A stretch of 64,000 nt of DNA from Ktedonobacter robiniae (GTDB lineage: Bacteria > Chloroflexota > Ktedonobacteria > Ktedonobacterales > Ktedonobacteraceae): assembly GCF_016587375.1 (NCBI RefSeq), contig NZ_BNJG01000005.1:186001-250000 (forward strand), given 5' to 3'. This document shows, piece by piece, positions 25,706 to 34,847 of the stretch. Made by a program: the position numbers and the translations under genes. The stretch's first letter is position 1. Each line of letters opens with the position of its first letter. The notes below the pieces were generated by a model. The model was given only the letters and a program-made list of their open reading frames with translations. It had not been told where the DNA came from and ran no database searches.

Positions 25706-26938
25706 ATGAGTAATGAGCGCTATATGAGTGCGCAGGAGGCGACATCTGAATTAGGAATCAGCCTGACAACGTTGTATGCATATGTGAGTCGAGGGGCGAT
25801 CCGTTCGGAAGCGGTTAGCGGTTCGCGACGCGTGCGGGCCTACCTGGCGGAAGATATTCAACGCTTGAAAGCGCGCAAGGAGATGCGCCAGCATCCAGAG
25901 CAAGTGGTGAGCAAGGCGATCAGTTGGGGTGAGCCAATCATCGATTCCGAACTGACCCTGGTGAGAGATGATCGCGTCTATTATCGTGGCCGCGAGGCAG
26001 TGGAGTTGGCTGCGTCATGGAAGATTGAACAAGTCGCGGCGCTGCTCTGGGGTTTTGCTGAAAGCGAAAATGCCCGACAAGTAGAGCAATTTTTCACTGA
26101 GGAAAAGCCTCAGCCAGCGCTGCTCCAAAAACTGGCGACATTCCGGGAAAAGCTGCATCCTACCAACTTGTCGCTTCTTGAGCAGTTCCAGATGGTGCTG
26201 CCCCTGCTCGGCGCAGAGGATATGCGTGCCTATCGTCCGAGTCAGGAGGCCGCGCTCACGACAAGCGTACGCCTGATCTGGCTTTTCACGTGCTTTTTAG
26301 CCCATGCAACAACTCCTCAGGCCTCCCTGGCTGAGACGCTCCAGCAGGCCTGGTTACCACATGATGACCAGGCCTCGCAGATCTTGAATGCGGCTTTGAT
26401 TCTGAATGCTGATAACGAATTAAGCGCTCCAGCTTTTACTGCCCGCTGCATCGCATCAACTGGTGCAACACTGTATGCCGCTATCAATGGAGCATTAGCA
26501 GCTTTCCGGACCGGGCAGGTTTTTCGATTTCTCGGTAGTCTTGGTCAACCTCAACAAATAAATCGGGTACTCGTCGAACGCCTGAAGCAAGGGGAAGATA
26601 TTCCAGGCTTCGAGCACCCTCTCTTCCCAGCTGGGGACCCGCGGGTAGTGATGCTGTTGAAACTTTTGCACGTGCAGTATCCTGAAGCCTCTGGTACCAG
26701 GCTCGTTGAGACGCTGGTTGCCGAAGTTGAGCAAATACTGGGTATCCATCCGCGCATCGAGCTCGCCTACGCAGCTCTGGCCCTGAACCTGAAGCTTACC
26801 AATGAGCAGTTTCAGGCTCTCGTCGCGCTGGCCCGCTGTGTCGGCTGGATCGGGCATGCCTTGGAGCAAGCGCGGAGCTCGCAAGGGATTCGGCCACGCG
26901 CTCGTTATACGGGAATACAGCCAGAAGGCGGTCACTAG
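25706..26938 (+). CDS. HTH-fused citrate-synthase-like protein, catalytic residues lost
   Basis: A 410-residue protein. Residues 1-60 form a MerR/excisionase-like helix-turn-helix (SAQEATSELGISLTTLYAYV, then SGSRRVRAYLAEDIQRL). Residues 75-400 match the citrate synthase fold, including the helix TARCIASTGATLYAAINGAL and the small-domain motif GFEHPLFPAGDPR, where the catalytic Asp is kept. The two catalytic histidines are not: the DHE motif reads ADNELS, and the GPLHGGA loop is replaced by ALAAFRTGQ. This fits a dead enzyme reused as a ligand-sensing repressor. AAGGAGG precedes the ATG. Divergent from the MFS operon. Confidence 0.8.
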   Translation: MSNERYMSAQEATSELGISLTTLYAYVSRGAIRSEAVSGSRRVRAYLAEDIQRLKARKEMRQHPEQVVSKAISWGEPIIDSELTLVRDDRVYYRGREAVELAASWKIEQVAALLWGFAESENARQVEQFFTEEKPQPALLQKLATFREKLHPTNLSLLEQFQMVLPLLGAEDMRAYRPSQEAALTTSVRLIWLFTCFLAHATTPQASLAETLQQAWLPHDDQASQILNAALILNADNELSAPAFTARCIASTGATLYAAINGALAAFRTGQVFRFLGSLGQPQQINRVLVERLKQGEDIPGFEHPLFPAGDPRVVMLLKLLHVQYPEASGTRLVETLVAEVEQILGIHPRIELAYAALALNLKLTNEQFQALVALARCVGWIGHALEQARSSQGIRPRARYTGIQPEGGH

Positions 26939-26943
26939 AAGAA

Positions 26944-27153
26944 GGGTTTACGGCTGTGGGGCGAGTGGAGATCGCCTGATTGTCTCCGCCTCCGCTGACT
27001 GCACCCTCAAAGTGTGGGATGTGCAAAACAGGACAGTGTCTGCTGACCTTTCCGGTGGATGGAGTGCTTTCTGGCTGCATCTTTCATCCCGATGAAGAAC
27101 ATCTGGTGGCCTGTGGATGGCAGGGTGCGTATTTCTTGCGGCTGGTGGTGTAG
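26944..27153 (+). pseudogene. WD40 repeat fragment (duplicated, frameshifted)
   Basis: Contains one degenerate WD40 blade (GDRLIVSASADCTLKVWDVQ) plus a second closing segment in another frame, because of an extra A in the GCAAAACAGG run. It begins abruptly just after the stop of the upstream gene. It is a near-copy of the 3-prime end of the WD40 frame at 39724-39926 and keeps the downstream terminator that the other copy has lost. Confidence 0.7.
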
Positions 27154-27218
27154 TCAGACGCCATGTATTTAGCACCCATATACCACAAAGGATGAGATAA
27201 ACAAGTGCGGCTGTAGTG
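26944..27218 (+). repeat. segmental duplication, copy A
   Basis: 275 bp matching 39724-39991 (268 bp) over its whole length with scattered substitutions. It has two net length differences: an extra CTCCGC and one extra A. Both copies start at GGGTT(T/C)ACGGCTGTGGG and end in the loop of a terminator hairpin. Confidence 0.85.
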
Positions 27219-27242
27219 AGGAACATGACAGCCGCACTTGTT
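27200..27242 (+). terminator. intrinsic terminator
   Basis: AACAAGTGCGGCTGT (27200-27214) pairs with ACAGCCGCACTTGTT (27228-27242) through a 13-base loop, and T residues follow. It closes the WD40 remnant. In the duplicate at 40 kb only the left arm is present. Confidence 0.75.
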
Positions 27243-27288
27243 TTCGAGGAAAAAGGAGCGAAAGAGACGGGACGCTCCTGTTTTGAGG

Positions 27289-28110
27289 TTACTGCATATA
27301 CGATTGGAAATGTGCAGCTATCTGCTCTAATCGCTCTGTCGTGATATGTTCACTGACGCCGATATATTTACTGTAATTCTTCTGATGAATCCCTCGTTGC
27401 GCATACCAACTCCGATTGGGACGACGATTGTAGCCTCGACGCGCGCTAAAGCGACCCTTCTGGCCCACAAAACGAAAGGACGAGAGCGACGCCAGCCAGG
27501 CAAACCATTCTGGGGAATCCGGCGTGATCGCCAGTTCCCCCTCCTCTGGACTGATGAGCACATACCGGCCTCTGGCTCCATATTCGATCAGCGGGATGAG
27601 ACGGTTGCGTTTTTCTGTCGAATGGCACACTAATGCAGGCGTGGCTTGCTGACATGGCACAGAGGACGTCGTGCCTGAGTATGGAACCAGTGGGTGATCT
27701 CCGGCGCAGGTGCGTTCAGCTTCCAGCGCCAGCAGACGCTGCTCCGTGCGTTGCTCTCGCTCGCGCAGCAGTTGGAGCGTCAGGCCGGTGAGTTGGGCTT
27801 GCAGGGTTGCGACCTGGGCCTCCATCTGAGCGAGTCTGACGCGCAGATCGGCGTCAGGAGCTTCTAGAAGGGGCTTCTGGCTCTCCGCCTCAGATGGTGC
27901 AGGACAAGCAAAGGTAGCAGGCACCGATGTTTGAAGTACACGGTCATGCAAATTCGCCAGGACAAAGACTTGCTCGTTGGTGAGACACTTAATGCGTGCA
28001 TCCGTCGGATGGGTGTGCAGGGACATCTGGGCCTGAACCAGCCATTGGCGCAGCGTTTTGGGATCGACGGCGAGCAGGTGACAACATTCGATGAACGAAA
28101 GATTGGTCAT
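27289..28110 (-). CDS. HTH - coiled-coil - basic C-terminal domain protein
   Basis: A 273-residue protein. The N terminus looks like a short helix-turn-helix (FIECCHLLAVDPKTLRQWLV). Residues about 105-150 are a strong coiled coil (LRVRLAQMEAQVATLQAQLT...LREREQRTEQR). The C-terminal 100 residues contain SPEWFAWLASLSSFRF, an Arg-rich stretch, and WYAQRGIHQKNYSKYIGVSE with ERLEQIAAHF. The last part resembles the arm-type DNA-binding segment of integrases and is also common in regulators of this bacterial group. AAGGAGG precedes the ATG. Probably a DNA-binding dimer; role unknown. Confidence 0.6.
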   Translation of the reverse strand: MTNLSFIECCHLLAVDPKTLRQWLVQAQMSLHTHPTDARIKCLTNEQVFVLANLHDRVLQTSVPATFACPAPSEAESQKPLLEAPDADLRVRLAQMEAQVATLQAQLTGLTLQLLREREQRTEQRLLALEAERTCAGDHPLVPYSGTTSSVPCQQATPALVCHSTEKRNRLIPLIEYGARGRYVLISPEEGELAITPDSPEWFAWLASLSSFRFVGQKGRFSARRGYNRRPNRSWYAQRGIHQKNYSKYIGVSEHITTERLEQIAAHFQSYMQ

Positions 28111-28235
28111 GAAACAACCTCCTTGATGAGAAACAACGATGGGATTCGTCACGAGATCGAGGGAAATTCCAGGGAGATTCCTTGGAATTGGAAATAGCCG
28201 AGAAAAGATGAGGGTCTGGCTGAGCCAGCCAACAG

Positions 28236-29606
28236 TTACCTGGCGGCACAACGACGCTTCGTGTGAAAGTAACTGGCCCGACTCTGGTGGCAACGCCGCC
28301 ACCAGGACCAGCCGAGGACCAGCAGAGCGCTGCGAGGTGGTGGCCAAAGCAGAGACGCCAGGAGATGACGCACTTCAGGAATCGTGAACGAGAGAAAACA
28401 GTGAGCAGACAATGGCTCCTCTTGCGATAGAGACGCAGAAGGAGAAGTCCGGGCCGTCGCGCAAATCCCAGCGAGAGCTGCCATGACCACCATCACCAAG
28501 GTGATGAATCGATACCAGGCGGTGAATCCTCGCACCTCGTAATCCTCCAGACCCATCTCTTTGCCTGTCTCGAAACAGGTTTCAATGGACCATCTCGCTC
28601 CAATCGCTTTGACCATCTCGGCTAGCGTCGTACCGACGGGGGCAAACACCAGATAGTAGGTTTTGTCGCTCGGATCATCTATCCGACGGCGAACCAGCAG
28701 CCAGTGGCGGCCATCATCCTCCCACCGATGCAAGATGGGCAGCACTGCCCAATCGAAGAGTCGTGGCCCTTTGGTGCCCTCGCTCATGCTGAGTCGTTGC
28801 CAGTCGGAGGCAGCGAGCATCCGAGCTTTCGCTTCCGCCACCGTCATCCGTTGGCGGCCTGTGGCAGTCTGGATGCCGACAGCATCGGTGTTCGCCACTG
28901 CTAACACGTAGGAATACCGATGGACTTCGAGTCAGGTACGCAGGTCCAGATTGCTCCCATACACGCTGTCGGCCACGACCCAGGCAACGGGAACTTGCGC
29001 TGCGAAGATCCGCTCCAGCATCCGTCGGGCAAGTTTTGGCTTCGTCTGAAAGCTCACCTCATCAGGAATACCGGCCTCTCGACAACGCTCACGATCCTCC
29101 GTCCAGCGCATGGGAAGGTAGAGTTCTCGATCCAGCAGCGTCGAGCCTTTCGAACTAGTGTAGGCCAGAAACATGCCAACTTGACAGTTCTCTACTTGCC
29201 CTGTGGTGCCGCAATGTTGCATCCCGACACCGGCTGATTTCTTGCCACGCTTGCGAAAACTGGTTTCGTCAATGACAACAATTGCGCCGGGATCACCGAG
29301 CCGTTCCAGGATGTAGGCTCGCAGATCATCGCGCACCAAGTCCGCGTCCCAGACCGCGCTGTTGAGCAGCCGTTGCATCCCGTCAGGCCGGGCCTCTCCG
29401 GCGTGCTCCGCCAATTGCCAGTTATTTTTGCGCTCGACAGCACTCACGATGCCTTTGAGAAAGGCAAGCGCGCGCCGCTGAGGTTCGGGACGGGCGAAAC
29501 GCGGGGAGATGCGGGCATACAGGCGTTCGAGTTCCTGGCCCCACCGCCAGACTTCGACAAAGGTGGTTTGCACTCCGACGGGGACGATCTGGAGAGGTGG
29601 CTTCAT
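28236..29606 (-). pseudogene. IS701-family transposase with one in-frame TGA
   Basis: About 456 codons of an IS701-type DDE transposase: GDPGAIVVIDETSFRKRGKK (first Asp), AQVPVAWVVADSVYGSN (second Asp) and GARWSIETCFETGKEMGLEDYE (Glu region). AAAGGAG precedes the ATG at 29606. Reading breaks only at TGA (28934-28932), where the context RT-stop-LEVHRYSYVLAV implies a lost Trp (TGG to TGA). Both halves are in frame. Inverted repeats were not located with confidence. Confidence 0.82.
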
Positions 29607-30082
29607 GCTGATGCTCCTTTCACATGAGACAGACTTTCTCTTGGAGCATACCCGATGAGGTAGGGGAAACGTCTGCCTGCACCGGAACAGAAGCGGCTCT
29701 TTCGAGAAGCACAACCGTTCTGATGCAGACAAACCTTGAAGATGGGAACACAAACGCTTGCGCTTGTTTTATTTTCATAGAAGAGGAGGGCGGAACGAGC
29801 CAGCTATTTCTCTTGCGGCTCATAACTTCTCACCCTTCGGGGAGAGCAAACTCCTGCTTCACTTCCGTCGATCGTCATCCTTCTCCAACAATGGCTTTCT
29901 TGATGGAGAAGGATTCGGCAAAGGGTTTGTAGCAAGCAGTTTGGATCACCAAAAAGGAGACAGATCGCAAACGTGAACACCCGGCGCGACGAGTGAGCAG
30001 CACAACTATTTACTGCTCGCGCCGCCTGGCCGACACCGCTCCCACCGCCAGGAACAAGCGCTGTTGTTCCTTTCAGGGGTAT
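29607..30082. other. intergenic region with an 11-bp hairpin
   Basis: No gene recognised. ATCCTTCTCCA (29877-29887) pairs with TGGAGAAGGAT (29904-29914) across 16 bases. It may be a relic of an IS end or a weak terminator facing the aldo/keto reductase gene. Confidence 0.4.
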
Positions 30083-31087
30083 TTATCGAGTAAGCTCTGA
30101 CATCATGCAGGCAGGATACCGGTCGCCGCTGGCTGCGCCGACTGGTGCGGCTTCATCAAGGGCTTTGAGTTCTTCATCCGTCAGCGTGATATCTGCTGCG
30201 GCAACATTTTCTTCAAGATACTTCATCCGGCGGGTACCAGGGATAGGGATAGCACCTTGACTCATTGTCCAGGCAATAGCGAGCTGTGAGGGCTTCACAT
30301 TCTTCGCTTCGGCGATCTTTTCAATGGCGGCTACCAATTTCAGATTGGCCTCCAGATTATCGCCCTGCAAACGCGGGTCGAGCTTACGGAAGTCAGTCGG
30401 GTCCAACTTGTCGGTATTCTGCATGGTGCCAGTGAGGAAGCCACGGCCCAACGGCGAGTACGCCACAAAACCAATGCCGAGTTCACGAACGGTTTTGAGG
30501 ACCTCGTTCGTTTCAACGCCGCGTTCAAACAACGAGTATTCGGTCTGTACGGCAGTCAATGGGTGCACGGCGTGGGCGCGGCGAATCGTTTCCGGCGAGG
30601 CTTCGGACACCCCGATGTAGCGGATTTTCCCCGCTTTCACGAGGTCGCTGAGAGCGCCAATCGAGTCTTCAATCGGCACGTTCAGGTCAATGCGGTGCAG
30701 GTAGACCAGGTCAAGGTGGGTGGTGGCGAGTCGGCCTAACGAACCCTCTATGGCTTTCTTGAGGTGTTCCGGGCTGCTGTCGAGCACGGGGCTGCTGTTC
30801 TCAAGATTGAGCTTGCCGTCTTCGATCCCGAAACCGATCTTGGTTGACAGTATAAGATGGTCACGCTTGCCACCGGCAAAGGCTTTGCCAAGCAGTTGTT
30901 CGTTCAGTTGTGGGCCGTAGACTTCGGCGGTGTCAAACAAGGTAATGCCGAGTTCTACCGCGCGGTGAAGGGTTGCCAGATTCTCTTCCTCGTTGCTGGG
31001 GCCGTAGGTAATACTCATGCCCATGCAACCAAGGCCCTCGGCACTGACGACGAGACCCTGGCTGCCCAGCTTTACTGTACGCATCAT
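30083..31087 (-). CDS. aldo/keto reductase
   Basis: A 334-residue NADPH-dependent oxidoreductase of the YajO/IolS-like AKR group. The tetrad is visible: Asp and Tyr in LFDTAEVYGP, Lys in ILSTKIGF, and His in LVYLHRID. Cofactor contacts are in VAYSPLGRGFLTG and IPIPGTRRMKYLEENV. AAGGAG is 7-12 bases ahead of the ATG. It is first in a minus-strand series of oxidoreductase genes and stands directly downstream of a broken relative of itself. It probably reduces reactive aldehydes; substrate unknown. Confidence 0.9.
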   Translation of the reverse strand: MMRTVKLGSQGLVVSAEGLGCMGMSITYGPSNEEENLATLHRAVELGITLFDTAEVYGPQLNEQLLGKAFAGGKRDHLILSTKIGFGIEDGKLNLENSSPVLDSSPEHLKKAIEGSLGRLATTHLDLVYLHRIDLNVPIEDSIGALSDLVKAGKIRYIGVSEASPETIRRAHAVHPLTAVQTEYSLFERGVETNEVLKTVRELGIGFVAYSPLGRGFLTGTMQNTDKLDPTDFRKLDPRLQGDNLEANLKLVAAIEKIAEAKNVKPSQLAIAWTMSQGAIPIPGTRRMKYLEENVAAADITLTDEELKALDEAAPVGAASGDRYPACMMSELTR

Positions 31088-31103
31088 TTTTTTCTCTCCT
31101 TTT

Positions 31104-31340
31104 CCTACTCTTTAGGAACTACATGAATAATGGTGTCTACCTCAGACTGCGTCAGCGAAATGACTGTCGCGGCAAGGTTTTCTTTCAGATGGTCAAGGCT
31201 TGTGGTGCCCGGAATCGGCAGCATGTTTTCAGAGCGGTGCAACTGCTACGTGAAGGTAAGCTGCAGCAGAGAGACTCCATGCTTTTCGGCGATCAGGTCG
31301 AGCACTGCGTGAAAACGCGGTGCGCTATCGCTTTTCGGGA
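31104..31340 (-). pseudogene. aldo/keto reductase C-terminal remnant
   Basis: A minus-strand frame reads LIAEKHGVSLLQLTFT, stop, QLHRSENMLPIPGTTSLDHL then KENLAATVISLTQSEVDTI, the cofactor-binding C terminus of an AKR. One internal TAG and loss of the whole barrel show it is dead. It lies upstream of the intact AKR and probably records an old tandem duplication. Confidence 0.7.
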
Positions 31341-31470
31341 GAACTGCAGGATGCCACGGTGAAAAGACGAAACGTCATGCGCTGCCTTAGCAGCGCACCA
31401 CTCCGCATGAAACGCGAATACACGAGCTTTTATGTGGGCGTTTCAGAAGATGCTGCTTTCTTTAGCGGCA

Positions 31471-31983
31471 CTATGGCTGTGACGGATGGCTATCGGTCCA
31501 GTCAATGATCAGTTTTCGTTCGGCAAACAGCCATCGGTCCGCCTCACGAACGAACTTGTCATAGTAGCGGATGGACATGACCATCAGTGTGCGCTGTCCG
31601 TTCTCGACCCACAGGTGATGAGCGAGGCAGTAGGTCTCACCTACGGCACGAATCCCGTCGATCAGCAGAGCGCTTTGACCGTTGAAGTGGGTAGTCGCGT
31701 CATACTTGTTGAGGACGTCCAGGGAGGCAATAATCCCGGCCTGACCGCGAAGGACCGCGACCGGTTCTTTGGTCCCCGGTTCGCCTTCGTAGATCAAGAC
31801 CGTTCCATCAGCAGTGAACAGGTTCGCCTGTTGCTCAGGTTTGCGACGGTCGGCACAATGGCCCCAGGCGTCGATCAACTCACGGATAGCAATACGGTCA
31901 GCTGCCTCGCCGGTAAGCGAGGACGCTTTGACCGAGGTGCTATACAGGGCATTGATGGAGAAGTCGTCAGTTGGTTGTGTCAT
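31471..31983 (-). CDS. SnoaL-like (NTF2-fold) protein
   Basis: A 170-residue protein with the SnoaL/NTF2 pattern: an N-terminal helix (DRIAIRELIDAWGHCADRR), then ANLFTADGTVLIYEGEPGT, a strand pair around THFNGQSALLIDG, and YYDKFVREADRWLFAERKLI near the end. Members serve as small-molecule isomerases, dehydratases or hydrolases in the cytoplasm. AAAGGAC precedes the ATG at 31983. It lies between two AKR genes and may work on the same compounds. Specific role not inferable. Confidence 0.8.
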   Translation of the reverse strand: MTQPTDDFSINALYSTSVKASSLTGEAADRIAIRELIDAWGHCADRRKPEQQANLFTADGTVLIYEGEPGTKEPVAVLRGQAGIIASLDVLNKYDATTHFNGQSALLIDGIRAVGETYCLAHHLWVENGQRTLMVMSIRYYDKFVREADRWLFAERKLIIDWTDSHPSQP

Positions 31984-32165
31984 TGTTTGCGTCCTTTTGT
32001 TCCTGTTCAACATCTGAAACAGGGATATCTATCGTTTAATTCACTTTATTCTTGCTCACACCTCCTCGATCAGATCAACGAGGCGATCAAGATGAGAGAA
32101 CTTGGAGAAGCTCGACGTATAGTGATCATGATCGAGGAAGCTGTCTCTTTTCCTTGACCGGTCTG

Positions 32166-33245
32166 CTAATAGCATTCTTTGTTCAGCAGAGAGGGAAACA
32201 CTACGATAGATGGTATGCCATTGACCGTCGCACCGGCATGCGAGCCGTTGAGTGACAACGCTCCGATGTTCTGACTCGGAAAGTCGAGGGTCGGTTCTGT
32301 CAGCTTGTCGAGCGTAGCAACGTGCGCAGGCGAAAGCTGCAGGTCGAGTGCAGCCAGGTTCTCATCCAGTTGTCTGGGCGTGCGGGCCCCGATGATGGTT
32401 GAGGTAACACCTGGACTCCCTTGCACCCATGCCAGGGCCACCGCAGCAATCGTCGTATCTAATTCATGAGCAATCTCGCCTAAGGTATCGAGGAGTTCAT
32501 AATCTTTCTCCGTGAGGGATAGCATCCGTTCTCCTCTTCCTTTTGCTGTCCCTGCGTTCTGGCGGGTGTATTTTCCCGTTAACACTCCGTTGTTCAGGGG
32601 ACTCCATGGAGCCACCGCCAGGCCAAGCTCTTGCGCCATCGGGATCAGCTCGCCCTCGACGGTTCGTTCCCGCAGGGAGTATTCGAGTTGCACAGCAACG
32701 ATCGGTGCCCATCCCCGGAAATGCGCGATGGTCTGAGCCTGTGCGACTTTCCAGGCTGGGATATCGGAGAAACCGATGTAGCGTATTTTGCCTGCCGTCA
32801 CCAGATCGTCAAGTGCACGCATCGTCTCTTCGATTGGGGTCAACCGATCCCAATTATGGAGCCAATACAGGTCGATATAGTCTGTCTGTAAGCGCCTGAG
32901 CGACTGTTCACATTGCTCTATGATGGCCTTGCGGCTCGCCCCGCCACCATTCGGATCTCCAGGATAGAGGTTGAAGAAGAACTTGGTCGCCAGAACGATA
33001 TGATCTCGGCGCACGCGGCCCTTCGCGATGAAGTTGCCAATGATCTTTTCGGCATGACCATCGGTATAGATATTCGCGGTATCGATGAAGTTGCCGCCAA
33101 GCTCAAGGTAGCGGGTAAGAATAGCCTCTGCATCGGCAACACTGCTTCCCCAGCCCCAATCTTCCCCAAACGTCATCGTCCCAAGGGCAAACGGACTCAC
33201 CCGCAGGCCAGATGTTCCAAAGGTAATATATGCGTTTAAAGGCAT
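32166..33245 (-). CDS. aldo/keto reductase
   Basis: A 359-residue AKR. It has FIDTANIYTDGHAEKIIG (Asp, Tyr), IVLATKFFF (Lys), LYWLHNWDR (His), and VAPWSPLNNGVLTGKY with TIIGARTPRQLDENL for the NADPH phosphate site. The start at 33245 has AAAGGAAC upstream; the longer frame to 33305 overlaps a VOC remnant. The C-terminal 40 residues (SQNIGALSLNGSHAGATVNG) extend beyond the usual end. Part of the minus-strand oxidoreductase series. Confidence 0.88.
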   Translation of the reverse strand: MPLNAYITFGTSGLRVSPFALGTMTFGEDWGWGSSVADAEAILTRYLELGGNFIDTANIYTDGHAEKIIGNFIAKGRVRRDHIVLATKFFFNLYPGDPNGGGASRKAIIEQCEQSLRRLQTDYIDLYWLHNWDRLTPIEETMRALDDLVTAGKIRYIGFSDIPAWKVAQAQTIAHFRGWAPIVAVQLEYSLRERTVEGELIPMAQELGLAVAPWSPLNNGVLTGKYTRQNAGTAKGRGERMLSLTEKDYELLDTLGEIAHELDTTIAAVALAWVQGSPGVTSTIIGARTPRQLDENLAALDLQLSPAHVATLDKLTEPTLDFPSQNIGALSLNGSHAGATVNGIPSIVVFPSLLNKECY

Positions 33246-33286
33246 CGAACGTTCCTTTCTCTGTTTCATGAGTGAATAGATACTCA

Positions 33287-33361
33287 TTAACTGTAGTAGT
33301 GGCACTGTGCATCGAGGTCAGCGACCACAAGGCAAACGTGATCATAGGCAACTATTCTCAT
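33287..33361 (-). pseudogene. VOC (glyoxalase-fold) N-terminal stub
   Basis: Only 24 codons remain: MRIVAYDHVCLVVADLDAQC then HYYS and a stop. YDHVCLVVADLD is the first strand of vicinal-oxygen-chelate proteins, including the metal-ligand His. The stub sits between the SDR and AKR genes, where a complete VOC gene was presumably lost. Confidence 0.6.
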
Positions 33362-33386
33362 CAGATCCTCTGGTTTCTGACAAACA

Positions 33387-34148
33387 TTATTGCGCCGTGT
33401 AGCCGCCGTCCACGGGCAACGCAATTCCCGTGACGAAGCTGGACTGGTCCGAACAGAGCCAGACCACGGCGTCGGCAATCTCGCTTGCTCGGGCGATTCG
33501 CCCAATAGGATGAGCAGCGATTCTCGCGGCCATCATTTCGGGCGAGTGACCGGTCGCGATCAAAGGGGTGTCAACCAATCCCGCAGCGATTGCATTGACG
33601 CGGATGCCGTCGGGCCCGTAGTCGAGCGCAGCGGTTTTAGTGAGCCCCACCACACCGTGCTTTGCAGCCGTGTACCCGGAGAAGCCAGGCACGCCAACGA
33701 GGCCGGCGCCGGAAGCCAAATTCACGATGGACCCAAAGCCTTGCTTCTGCATCTGCTGCAACTCGTATTTCATACAGAGGAAAGTGCCTCGGAGATCGAT
33801 GGCAATAACGCGATCGAATGTCTCGGTTGCATAGTTGCCCGTTTCCCGGGGGTCGTCTCCTCCGGTGATCCCAGCACTATTGATGCCGAAGTCCAGTCGG
33901 CCAGAGTCTCCGATGGCTGCCTGCACTGCGGCTTTCACAGAATCTTCATCCGAGACATCGCATACGACGTAACGGACTTTTCCACAGCTTGCTTCAATCT
34001 CGTGTATGGTCTCTTCGAGGGTACGGACCGTGCGACCGGCAATGGTGACGAAGCACCCTTTCGCAGCCAACTGGATTGCTGCTGCTCGTCCGATTCCTGT
34101 ACCCCCGCCAGTAATCAGGGCTGTCTTTCCGGCAAATGCTTGTGCCAT
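33387..34148 (-). CDS. short-chain dehydrogenase/reductase
   Basis: A 253-residue classical SDR. It has the cofactor motif TGGGTGIG at 13-20, DVSDEDS, the NSAG motif (FGINSAG), the catalytic Ser in VNLASGAG, YTAAK for the Tyr/Lys pair, and a C-terminal SFVTGIALPVDGGYTAQ. Basic residues after strand 2 (AGRTVRT) suggest NADP preference. It probably shares a transcription unit with the downstream AKR and SnoaL genes, because all point the same way with short gaps. Substrate unknown. Confidence 0.9.
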   Translation of the reverse strand: MAQAFAGKTALITGGGTGIGRAAAIQLAAKGCFVTIAGRTVRTLEETIHEIEASCGKVRYVVCDVSDEDSVKAAVQAAIGDSGRLDFGINSAGITGGDDPRETGNYATETFDRVIAIDLRGTFLCMKYELQQMQKQGFGSIVNLASGAGLVGVPGFSGYTAAKHGVVGLTKTAALDYGPDGIRVNAIAAGLVDTPLIATGHSPEMMAARIAAHPIGRIARASEIADAVVWLCSDQSSFVTGIALPVDGGYTAQ

Positions 34149-34306
34149 AGAACTTTCTCTCTTTTCCGTTTAGTTCGAGGTTGTCCTCCACTCTGCTTAC
34201 AGTCTAAGCAGGAGACGTCAAGAAAACGTGATGAGCAACGTCATGGAATGTAGCTTGAAGTGCTCATGGACAACATTGCTCCGCGCACGTTAGCATTTTT
34301 CGCGTC

Positions 34307-34708
34307 TCATGAGAATGAAATATCATCAGCATGTAATACTTCACCTTTCCCACTCTTTTCTTCAGCAGGCCAGACGAAAATCAGATCCTCTGGCATGTTG
34401 ATCAGCACCTCCTGCATATTCCAGCCAAGCAAACTCCGGAGTTGCGTTTGGAGCCAGCAATCAAACGGACGCCTGGAGGTTGCCAGCACCTTCAGGATGT
34501 GTTGAGAATCCTGGATCTCAAACGTCAGGAGCATGATTTCGCCGCTCTGATACAGTTGCACGAGCCTGACTTGGACCTGCGTAATCCCCGTTTGCTGGCT
34601 CAACGCCTCCCATTGCTCACGGCGTGGCCCGGCAAGTTCTTGATACAATCGTCGCCATCGCTCCTGGGTTCCCGGTCGCAGGAGGCAGGCTATTTGTAGT
34701 TGTGGCAT
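34307..34708 (-). CDS. DUF6176-like small protein
   Basis: A 133-residue soluble protein. The pattern ERWRRLYQELAGPRREQWEA, a Gln-rich linker, LVQLYQSGEIMLLTFEIQDS and ATSRRPFDCWLQTQLRSLLG matches the ferredoxin-like fold of the DUF6176 group. No catalytic motif is visible. AGGAGGAA precedes the ATG. It is 139 bases before the response regulator's stop region on the same strand. Function unknown. Confidence 0.55.
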   Translation of the reverse strand: MPQLQIACLLRPGTQERWRRLYQELAGPRREQWEALSQQTGITQVQVRLVQLYQSGEIMLLTFEIQDSQHILKVLATSRRPFDCWLQTQLRSLLGWNMQEVLINMPEDLIFVWPAEEKSGKGEVLHADDISFS

Positions 34709-34847
34709 ACGTTATTCCTCCTCGCGCATGGTAGCTTCTTTGCATGCACCTCAGCTTCATCCAACGAGATCCACAAGATCCTGCACCTGGAGAGAAGGCC
34801 TTCTCGCTCCTGATAAGGATGGCTCCAAGTACATACATCCCGACGCT

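Noticed and set aside
9199..28934. UGA recoding to explain in-frame TGA codons in two transposases
   Set aside because: All intact genes use TGA as a stop (for example the TIR and DUF-type genes), and no readthrough signal or tRNA was seen. Point-mutation decay is simpler.
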